A stretch of 34,385 bases of DNA from JACPTG01 sp964504135 (GTDB taxonomy: Archaea > Nanobdellota > Nanobdellia > Woesearchaeales > UBA10216). Below are positions 14,648 through 21,216 of the stretch, piece by piece. Numbering within the stretch: position 1 is the stretch's first letter; the number at the start of each line of letters is the position of its first letter. The notes beneath the pieces were generated by a model. It was given only the letters and a program-made list of their open reading frames with translations. It did not search any database and was not told the DNA's origin. The stretch spans positions 1 through 34,385 of the forward strand of contig CAZDCW010000012.1 of NCBI GenBank assembly GCA_964504135.1, read 5' to 3'. The translations under genes were made by a program, and so were the position numbers.

Positions 14648-15664
14648 CTAATGCCTCAAGGCAAACATCTCCTTGACCTCAACCAGCAGCTTAAGCGGGC
14701 TTAACAATGGCGAGGCAACCACAAAACTGCCCCAGACAAACATCCCGCAGCCGGCCAGGTCAATTACCAAAGGCGTGGGCCTCCTCCTGTACTTCCTCAG
14801 AGGCAGGTTTCCTGACAGCCTAATAATGTTTTCGGCTATAACAGAGCCCTGATTCGCAGCGTTCTGGGCGGTTTTCTCAACCCCTGCCTCAGCAATGTCA
14901 CCGCCGGCAAATACAGTGCTGCGGCTGGTCTGCAGGAAATCGTTCACATGCAGGCGGCTGTCCTGCAAAAGGCCTGCGGCCTTCAGAAATCCTGTAGCAG
15001 GCCTGATGCCAATGCACCAGAAGATGCATGAAGACCTTAGCCTCCTGTGCTCGGTGATGACCGTGCCATTCTCAATCTTCACTACCTTCTCTTTCAGGCA
15101 GACTTCGACACCCAATTTCCGAAGCCTTGCCTCAGCCAGCCTTCCAGCCTTTTCAGGAGACCTCTCAATAAGCCTGTCTGCTGCATGGAGGACAGTCACT
15201 TTCTTCCCATGCCTGGCCAGGTCAGCAGAAAGCTCAATACCCACCTGGCCGCCGCCACAAATCACTGCATCATCAACTTTTGCAAGCCGCTCCCGGAGCC
15301 TTGAAATGTCGGCAAGGCGCTTAATCACAAAGACCCCCTTAAAGCCCGGAACAGGAGTGCTGCCTCCTGCGCAAAGAATTGCGAAGTCAAAGTGGATTTT
15401 CCTGCTGGCCACAAGCACGCTGCTTCCGGCAATCCCTGTGGCCAGGCCCTTAACAATCCCAGCGCCTGGCAGCGCCCCTGAATAAGGAATTGTTATCTTC
15501 CTTCCATAGGCCGGGTTGAAAATCGCCTTGTAGACAGAGGGGGTGAACTCGAAATCAGCCTTTGGGTCAACAAGGACAACCTCAAACCCCTTCCTGAGCA
15601 GCCGCTTGGCGGCAACGAGCCCGCAGAACCCGCCTCCAACCACGACAACCTTAGGCATGGCCAT
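14648..15664 (-). CDS. FAD-dependent pyridine nucleotide-disulfide-type oxidoreductase (NDH-2-like)
   Basis: The 338-aa protein has the N-terminal FAD-binding motif VVVGGGFCGLVAAKRL with an acid at the end of strand 2 (VVLVDPK), FEFTP typical of type II NADH dehydrogenases, and the second dinucleotide motif ICGGGQVGIE. A third FAD motif, FAGGDIAE, follows. It probably passes electrons from NAD(P)H to a quinone or other acceptor at the membrane face. The C-terminus is short, without an obvious anchoring helix, though FVWGSFVVASPLLSPLKLLV is hydrophobic. Start choices are ATG 15664 or 15658; a TATA-like TTTTTTATA on this strand (15682-15690) fits either. It leads the operon with the Nudix and RBBP9-like genes. 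Confidence 0.8.
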   Translation of the reverse strand: MAMPKVVVVGGGFCGLVAAKRLLRKGFEVVLVDPKADFEFTPSVYKAIFNPAYGRKITIPYSGALPGAGIVKGLATGIAGSSVLVASRKIHFDFAILCAGGSTPVPGFKGVFVIKRLADISRLRERLAKVDDAVICGGGQVGIELSADLARHGKKVTVLHAADRLIERSPEKAGRLAEARLRKLGVEVCLKEKVVKIENGTVITEHRRLRSSCIFWCIGIRPATGFLKAAGLLQDSRLHVNDFLQTSRSTVFAGGDIAEAGVEKTAQNAANQGSVIAENIIRLSGNLPLRKYRRRPTPLVIDLAGCGMFVWGSFVVASPLLSPLKLLVEVKEMFALRH

Positions 15665-15693
15665 AGCTGGCTGCAACTGCTATAAAAAACTTG

Positions 15694-15895
15694 GGGCAAG
15701 GGGCTTATTGAACAGACCTTATTTACACGGGTAAGTAGCAGGCTGTGGCCTCCCCAGATTCAGCAGCCCCCTTAGGGAGATTCTGTAGCGTGTACTGCTT
15801 TGCAATGTTTACTGCCCTTGTGAATGCGTATTGCCTTTGTACAGGTTTCATTTGTACCGTACACGGAGAGTCAGCCTGCTAATTAAAAAAGTAAG
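15694..15895. repeat. Intergenic structured element, copy A (possible ncRNA or small mobile element)
   Basis: This fills most of the 325-nt gap between divergent genes and has no convincing ORF. It is homologous to 27664-27880. Matching blocks are GGGCAAGGGGCTT (15694-15706), AGTAGCAGGCTG (15734-15745), CGTGTAC (15789-15795), CAATGTTTACTGCC (15803-15816) and a 22-nt block at 15859-15880. It folds well: AGCAGGCTG (15737-15745) pairs perfectly with CAGCCTGCT (15872-15880), CGTGTAC pairs with GTACACG (15859-15865), and GCAAT (15802-15806) pairs with ATTGC (15830-15834) inside. The strand of any RNA is unknown. Copy A also sits in the upstream region of a minus-strand gene, 30 nt before the ATG. 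Confidence 0.6.
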
Positions 15896-15943
15896 TAGGC
15901 GGTGACAAATGCCACGAGTCTGCCATCTGCAAAAAAGACTTAA

Positions 15944-15952
15944 ATTTATATA
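15944..15952 (+). promoter_or_regulatory. TATA box of the GIGT-repeat/pilin operon
   Basis: ATTTATATA lies about 42 nt before the chosen ATG at 15990, predicting a short leader of around 15 nt that includes a purine-rich AGAAG stretch. The box lies outside the repeated element just upstream. Confidence 0.5.
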
Positions 15953-15989
15953 CTTCAAAGAGGAGTTTTACAGAAGAAAAAAAAGGGTG

Positions 15990-17210
15990 ATGGGAATAAA
16001 GGCGAGGGCATTAATCGCGGCGTTGCTTCTGATAGTCATTACCCTGCCCTCTGTCATTCCTGCCGGCTGCGAGTCCTACTTCACAGGTTCGGTTGGAATA
16101 GGGACGAACACTCCAAAGGGAATGCTGGGAGTGCACAGCGCTGAAACAGGCACAAACATCGTGGTAAGCAGGTTCAGCTCCTCACCCAGCGTCAGCGGAA
16201 ACTACAACTACATAGCTGTGGGCGACGGGCCTGCAAATGGAGATGCGGCGATATTTGGATACTTGCACAGCGGGCAGACTGCACAGACAGGAGCCTTCAT
16301 AGCCGGAGGCAGGGACAGGCAGCCAAGCCAGGGCATATTCGTGCAGTACGGGGGGAAGGTAGGCATCGGAACCACAAGCCCTAGTAGCGTGCTTGACGTG
16401 GTTGCGGCTGACAGCGCAACAGCCATACAAACAAAATCCCCGGGCGGAACACCAAGATTCGCACTAAACAATCTTGCAGATGGCAGCTGGACAATGTATG
16501 ACTACGCAAGCGGAGCCTATGCTGCAGGCATTACACAAAAAAGCGGAGCTGTGGGCATAGGCACGACAACACCCCAGCAAAGACTTGACATCGAAGGCAC
16601 AATAAGCCTCGGCGGAGGAAAATCAGGGGGCTATGGAGCAGGAGGTGGAGGGACTTCAGGAAACGGGATAAGGTTCCCCAGCTCGGCAAATGACCTGATT
16701 TCTGTGTTCGGCGAGCATGACGGAGCGGACACGTCAAACCTTGTATTTCAGCAGAACGACAACCCAACAGACGGCGTAATCTTCAGGAACTCTGACTGCT
16801 GCGGCGGAGGTACAAAAGACTACATGAAGATATCCAGGGCAGGAGTCTGGTATGCAGGCGATGGAAATGTTGGAATAGGGACTGCCAGCCCAAGCGCACT
16901 TCTTGATGTCCAGGGCATGCTGCAGCTAAACGACCTTTCTGTGGAAGGAACGTCTGTAAACTCCCTGCACAGGCTGATAGCACTCAGCGCATGCGGGGGC
17001 GTTGTGGGCAACAACCATAAATGGCTGGTTGACATGGGCTACTCATCAGCAAGCACAGGGGCACAGTCATGCTCAGCCGCAGGATTCTCAGGCTGCAACG
17101 CAGTGATAGCATTCCCCAACCATCTCGGATGGATAAGAAATGACTACGGCTGCAGCTCCAAGGGCTCAGGATATACTGATGCGCATAGCTTTGCATGCTG
17201 CTCAAACTGA
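15990..17210 (+). CDS. Secreted surface protein with GIGT-type fibre repeats
   Basis: The 406-aa protein has a signal peptide (about residues 5-24, ending LPSVIPAGC). Four copies of a GxVGIGTxxPxxxLxV motif follow, at DNA positions about 16089, 16346, 16550 and 16868. These motifs are typical of trimeric phage tail-fibre-like stalks and are common in surface proteins of uncultured archaea and bacteria. Gly-rich segments separate them, and the last 80 residues form a Cys-containing C-terminal domain (ACGG, QSC, FSGCNA, FACC). It is probably an extracellular fibre or adhesin. An in-frame extension to 15909 is rejected since the TATA box would lie inside it. It leads directly into the pilin-like genes. 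Confidence 0.75.
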   Translation: MGIKARALIAALLLIVITLPSVIPAGCESYFTGSVGIGTNTPKGMLGVHSAETGTNIVVSRFSSSPSVSGNYNYIAVGDGPANGDAAIFGYLHSGQTAQTGAFIAGGRDRQPSQGIFVQYGGKVGIGTTSPSSVLDVVAADSATAIQTKSPGGTPRFALNNLADGSWTMYDYASGAYAAGITQKSGAVGIGTTTPQQRLDIEGTISLGGGKSGGYGAGGGGTSGNGIRFPSSANDLISVFGEHDGADTSNLVFQQNDNPTDGVIFRNSDCCGGGTKDYMKISRAGVWYAGDGNVGIGTASPSALLDVQGMLQLNDLSVEGTSVNSLHRLIALSACGGVVGNNHKWLVDMGYSSASTGAQSCSAAGFSGCNAVIAFPNHLGWIRNDYGCSSKGSGYTDAHSFACCSN

Positions 17211-17212
17211 AC

Positions 17213-18127
17213 ATGAAAGGCCAATCCTCAATCGAGGCAGCAATGCTTCTGACAATGATGCTCTTCGCATTCACAATATTCATGGGCGTATCATCAGAGA
17301 AGATAGTTGAGACCCAGGCAACAAAGGACAGGCAGCTTGCAGAGGATCTTGCCTCGGTCATAGAGGCAGAGTTCAGGCTTGCAGCCTCGGCAGAGGACGG
17401 GTATTACAGGGTCTTTGAGTTGCCTGTGAAGCTGGCAGGCAGGGATTATGAAGTTAAGCTTCTCAGCGTGGAAGACCTAAGGGCAGGAGGCGTTGACGAG
17501 CCAGACCACAGCGAAATAGTGATAAGGTTCACAAACGATTACCTGGCCGGATATGAGAGGGTAATAACGCTCCCCAGGCAGGTGAACGGCACAATGTGCG
17601 GATTCAACATGCTCCAAAAGGTGAAAGGGACTGTAAACGTAACGTGCAACTGCGTTTCAGGATACAGGGACAAGGACACCGACGGATACACGACAGCAGA
17701 GGTGCTGGACACATGCGGGGTGGAGCTTCCAACATACTACAAGACAACGCCTTCCGCAAGCCCTGACTGCAATGACGACGACAGTACAAGATGGCAATAC
17801 TTCAACTGCTATCCTGACAGGGACGGCGACACCTACACTACATCGGCAGAGCCTGCATGCAAGGCGACAAGCTGCAGCAGCCCGGCCGACCAGTTCCTTG
17901 TAGCTGGAAACGGAAATGACTGCGATGACACAAACCCGGCAGTATGGCAGCTCCTCACCTGCTACCAGGACAACGATGGAGATGGATACGGGGAGGGGAC
18001 AGCAGTTCCAGCCTGCCGCGCAGGCAAGTGCACGCCTCCACAGGGCTTCTCAGGAATAGGCACGAACTGCGGCTCTCCTGACTACACGAACTCAAACTCG
18101 ATAAACTGCTTCACAACCACATGCTGA
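17213..18127 (+). CDS. Pilin-like protein with class III signal peptide and Asp-rich calcium-binding-type repeats
   Basis: The 304-aa protein begins KGQSSIEAAM followed by a hydrophobic helix: a class III signal peptide cut by a FlaK/PibD-type peptidase between Gly and Gln, as in archaeal type IV pilins. After a region of about 140 aa, three Asp-rich motifs appear (DKDTDGY, DRDGDTY, DNDGDGYG; about residues 152, 201 and 252), with paired Cys and a GNDCDD segment, resembling thrombospondin type 3 or MopE-like calcium-binding repeats. It is likely a pilus subunit with a calcium-stabilised exposed domain. The ATG at 17213 is 2 nt after the previous stop; an in-frame ATG at 17195 would overlap. 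Its 3' end overlaps the next pilin by 7 nt. Confidence 0.78.
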   Translation: MKGQSSIEAAMLLTMMLFAFTIFMGVSSEKIVETQATKDRQLAEDLASVIEAEFRLAASAEDGYYRVFELPVKLAGRDYEVKLLSVEDLRAGGVDEPDHSEIVIRFTNDYLAGYERVITLPRQVNGTMCGFNMLQKVKGTVNVTCNCVSGYRDKDTDGYTTAEVLDTCGVELPTYYKTTPSASPDCNDDDSTRWQYFNCYPDRDGDTYTTSAEPACKATSCSSPADQFLVAGNGNDCDDTNPAVWQLLTCYQDNDGDGYGEGTAVPACRAGKCTPPQGFSGIGTNCGSPDYTNSNSINCFTTTC

Positions 18128-18528
18128 AGTCACAGTCCTCAATGGAAATGGTGATGATTCTTACATTCATAACAGCTGTATTTGTGGTGTTCCTTGCGGT
18201 TGCAGGCCAGAAGGTGGTTGAAACGCAGCAGCAGAAGGAAATGCAGGCAGCGGCAGGTCTTAAGGAGGTCATCGCCAGCGAAGTCGCGGCAGCCTCAGCC
18301 GCAGAAGAAGGATACAGCAGGACATTTGAGCTCCCCCTTAATCTGAACAGCCAACCCTACAACTTAACCCTCATAGCAGTGGAGTCTGCAGAACACTCCG
18401 AAATATGGATAGACTACAATCAGGGCAGGGAAGTGCTGAATTTGGCAAAAAACATAAAGGGAAACCCCTGCCCGGGGGAAAACAGGATAACAAACGACAG
18501 GGGACTAAGACTGCAATGCCTGGACTGA
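18121..18528 (+). CDS. Pilin-like protein with class III signal peptide (short paralogue)
   Basis: The 135-aa protein starts LKSQSSMEMVMIL and a hydrophobic helix, a class III signal peptide like that of its upstream neighbour. The two share further sequence: KVVETQ versus KIVETQ, then AxxLKEVIxSE versus LAEDLASVIEAE, and YSRTFELPLNL versus YYRVFELPVKL. They are therefore paralogues, and this one lacks the Asp-rich C-terminal region. It is probably a pilus core subunit. It overlaps the preceding gene by 7 nt and the following lyase gene by 13 nt, so the row is translationally coupled. There is no peptidase or ATPase for pilus assembly in this window. Confidence 0.8.
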   Translation: MLKSQSSMEMVMILTFITAVFVVFLAVAGQKVVETQQQKEMQAAAGLKEVIASEVAAASAAEEGYSRTFELPLNLNSQPYNLTLIAVESAEHSEIWIDYNQGREVLNLAKNIKGNPCPGENRITNDRGLRLQCLD

Positions 18529-19976
18529 GACAAGAAAAGGACGCCCTCGGGCAAATGGAGGTTGAGGATTCAGCTTATTACGGAATATTCACAAAAAGGG
18601 CGCTTCAGAACTTCAGGATTTCAGGAGCAAGGCCGAGCCACGCGCTGCTGCTGGGCATCGCCCAGGTAAAAAAGGCAGCGGCAGCCGCAAACTCAAAAAC
18701 AGGCGTGCTTGACAGGAAGATAGCCCTGGCAATACAACAGGCGGCTGGGGAAATACTAAGAGGGATGCATGCAGAGCAGTTCCCGCTGGAAAAATTCACA
18801 GCAGGAGCAGGGACAGCCTTCAACATGAACATGAACGAGGTCATCGCAAACCTGGCGATAGAGCAGCTTGGAGGAAGGAAAGGGCAATACGGCATTGTCC
18901 ACCCGAACAACCACGTCAACATGTCGCAAAGCAGCAATGACGTAATACCGACAGCGATAAGGCTTGCAGCCCTCCAAACCCAGCCGCTAATGCTAAATGA
19001 GCTTGCAAAGCTGGAAAAAGAGTTCATCAGGAAGGCAGGCAGCCACAGGTTAACGATTAAGCCAGGCCGCACCCATTTGCAGGATGCAGTGCCGGCAACC
19101 TACAGCCAGGTGCTGACAGGCTACGCCACTGCAACAAGGAAATGCAGAATTAGGATACAAAAAGCTGCATCAGAATTGCTTGAGCTTGGAATCGGCGGAA
19201 CAGCAATAGGCACAGGGATAACCACACACCCCAAATTCCAGAAGGAAGTTGTCAGCGAACTCTGCAAAATAACAGGCCTCCAGCTGAAGCCGGCTGAAGA
19301 CACAATGGAGGCCACATGGAGCATGGCATGCTTCCTCCAATACTCCTCAGCATTACGCACGACAGCTGCTGAATTCACAAAAATCTGCAACGACCTCATG
19401 CTGCTGAGCTCAGGCCCGAAGACAGGCATCGCGGAGATTACACTTCCTGAAGTCGAGCCAGGCTCATCGATAATGCCTGGAAAGGTAAACCCTTCAATCC
19501 CTGAATGCATGGTGATGATATGCAGCCAGGTAATCGGGAATGACCATGCAATACTTGAATCAGCCAAGGCAGGGCAACTGGAACTCAACGTAAACACGCC
19601 CCTGATTGCCGACAGGCTGCTTGAATCCATCTCAATACTTGCCTCTGGAACAAGGATGCTGAGGGAAAAATGCGTCTCAGGCATGACAATAGACACAAAC
19701 CGGGCAGCTGAACTTGCCGAGAACAGCCTCATAATGGCCACAGCCCTCAGCCCTTACCTCGGCTACGAAATTGTGGCTGAGCTTGTCAAGCAGGGACTTA
19801 AAGAAAATAAGACAATAAGGCAGATAACCCTGCAGAATGGCTTAATCCATGAAAAGGACCTGGGCAGAATACTTGACCCCATGCAAATGACAAGGCCTGC
19901 TGAAACCGACCAGAAACTTCTCAGAAAAATAAGGTCAGGAACCGCATACAAGAATTTCAAAATGGCAAATGGCTGA
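18516..19976 (+). CDS. aspA: Aspartate ammonia-lyase (fumarase/aspartase superfamily)
   Basis: The 486-aa enzyme belongs to the class II fumarase/aspartase family and has its signature GSSIMPGKVNP. Features favour aspartase: SAYYGIFTKRA near the start, GAGTAFNMNMNE, GRTHLQDAVP, LSSGPKTGIAEI, KAGQLELNV and ILDPMQMTRP. HPNNHVNMSQSSND is shared by both enzymes. Aspartase turns L-aspartate into fumarate and ammonia; a fumarase role cannot be excluded. The start is ATG 18516, inside the end of the pilin gene; the frame is open further upstream but those residues do not match the family. Its position in a pilin/surface operon is odd; it may simply share a promoter. Confidence 0.85.
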   Translation: MPGLRQEKDALGQMEVEDSAYYGIFTKRALQNFRISGARPSHALLLGIAQVKKAAAAANSKTGVLDRKIALAIQQAAGEILRGMHAEQFPLEKFTAGAGTAFNMNMNEVIANLAIEQLGGRKGQYGIVHPNNHVNMSQSSNDVIPTAIRLAALQTQPLMLNELAKLEKEFIRKAGSHRLTIKPGRTHLQDAVPATYSQVLTGYATATRKCRIRIQKAASELLELGIGGTAIGTGITTHPKFQKEVVSELCKITGLQLKPAEDTMEATWSMACFLQYSSALRTTAAEFTKICNDLMLLSSGPKTGIAEITLPEVEPGSSIMPGKVNPSIPECMVMICSQVIGNDHAILESAKAGQLELNVNTPLIADRLLESISILASGTRMLREKCVSGMTIDTNRAAELAENSLIMATALSPYLGYEIVAELVKQGLKENKTIRQITLQNGLIHEKDLGRILDPMQMTRPAETDQKLLRKIRSGTAYKNFKMANG

Positions 19977-21177
19977 TTTCCTAACGCTGCTAAGCGAGGC
20001 CAGCACAACAGAAGAGGCAGCTGAAAGGATAGTGTTCCCAAGCGAGTTCTACGCGACGAATGTGTCAATAGGCGACGCAGAAGACCCATCGCTGGACAAC
20101 GCGCTGGTAATACGCGCAAGATTCAGGACAACAAGACAGTCGCTTTCAGCAACACTGGAAGAGCTGCTCGCGTACGAAAAGTCCATTAACCGGCATGAGG
20201 GCGGCGCAAAACTAACCTATGGCATCTATTGGACTCCGAAGGGGCTTAAAAGGGAGAGTGATTGGCAGGAATTGTTAAAGCGGAGCATCCACAATGGAAT
20301 AACAATCGCTGCACAGGCCATTGTCCCAGACCCGGACAAAACAAGGCCTGAAACGAGCAGGAGGCAGATCATAGCGGCCTCAGTTTCCCACAAGGGAATT
20401 ACAATAGGCGCAACACGCTTCTACCTTCCCGTTGCAGAACAGCTGTGGCAATATACAGGAGCCACCAGGACTGCGGCGGCACACTTTTATGAGGCAAAAA
20501 GGGAATACTCAAGAGCCGACAAATGGATCAGGGGACTGCCGCTCTGGCATTTCATGGAGCTCATGCACGAAATTGAGTCCTATCAGGGAAGCCTGCAGGT
20601 AAACACTCTCTTAATCACTCCGCAGCGCGCCTGCCTGCTGCTCGACGAGGAGTCTTCTGACCTGAGACGTGCTGCTGCCAACCCGCTGCTTCATTCCAAA
20701 ATACCTTCTATGGCTGAATACATAGTGGGACAAGGGCCTGTGGACTTACTCGCAGGCACCACCACACAACAATACACCGACTACCTGACCAGCCGCGGAT
20801 ACAAACATCCCTCAGGGCAGGATGCGGCGAAAGAATTGCAACTCGCGCAATACGCAATACAAACAATAGAGAGGAACAGGCCCTCGGCAATAAAAAGGCT
20901 GATGGATGACTACAAGATAACTGCCGAAGAGCCCATTATAAGCCGTGAAGCCACCATAGACGCAGGCCATGCATACGGAATATCAGAAACAGGCAGGCTG
21001 TGGGCATTGGAGCTTGAGCGAAGGCAGAGAATCCATCCGCCCAACTATATGGGTCTGCACTGGCAGCGGCCATTTGACACAGACACCATCCTTGGCATAA
21101 TCGCGCACAGGCAGTATAGCATCCTAGGACAGAGCCAGCAGAAGGCGCTTAAGCTGCTTGGGGTAAAAATATTCTAG
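19969..21177 (+). CDS. Unrecognised 402-aa protein, translationally coupled to aspA
   Basis: I do not recognise this protein. It is soluble-looking, with no signal peptide or membrane segment. The first 100 residues are acidic and the centre contains an alternating beta-like run (HNGITIAAQAIVPD, SVSHKGITIGATRFYLP). A helical part follows with many Trp/His residues (WIRGLPLWHFMELMHEIE). No catalytic signature stands out. The ATG overlaps the aspA stop by 8 nt, so it is translated with aspA. Codon use matches the neighbours, so it appears native. It ends 39 nt before alaS, which has its own TATA box. Confidence 0.75.
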   Translation: MADFLTLLSEASTTEEAAERIVFPSEFYATNVSIGDAEDPSLDNALVIRARFRTTRQSLSATLEELLAYEKSINRHEGGAKLTYGIYWTPKGLKRESDWQELLKRSIHNGITIAAQAIVPDPDKTRPETSRRQIIAASVSHKGITIGATRFYLPVAEQLWQYTGATRTAAAHFYEAKREYSRADKWIRGLPLWHFMELMHEIESYQGSLQVNTLLITPQRACLLLDEESSDLRRAAANPLLHSKIPSMAEYIVGQGPVDLLAGTTTQQYTDYLTSRGYKHPSGQDAAKELQLAQYAIQTIERNRPSAIKRLMDDYKITAEEPIISREATIDAGHAYGISETGRLWALELERRQRIHPPNYMGLHWQRPFDTDTILGIIAHRQYSILGQSQQKALKLLGVKIF

Positions 21178-21186
21178 GCCGCAATC

Positions 21187-21196
21187 ATTATAAACA
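21187..21196 (+). promoter_or_regulatory. TATA box of alaS
   Basis: ATTATAAACA is centred about 26 nt before the alaS ATG at 21217 with no ribosome-binding site between, predicting a leaderless mRNA. Confidence 0.6.
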
Positions 21197-21216
21197 TAAC
21201 TTCTGACCAGCACAGC

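Noticed and set aside
15731..15898. GTAAGTAG direct repeats (15731-15738 and 15891-15898) as a target-site duplication flanking copy A
   Set aside because: Copy B has no equal direct repeats at its edges and the first one overlaps the inverted repeat; it could be chance.
19121..19741. 206-aa minus-strand frame inside aspA
   Set aside because: Shadow of a conserved enzyme gene; no start context and no recognisable motif.
18516..19976. Assignment as class II fumarase rather than aspartase
   Set aside because: YYGIFTKRA, KAGQLELNV and SGPKTGIAEI are closer to aspartase, though biochemical certainty is lacking.
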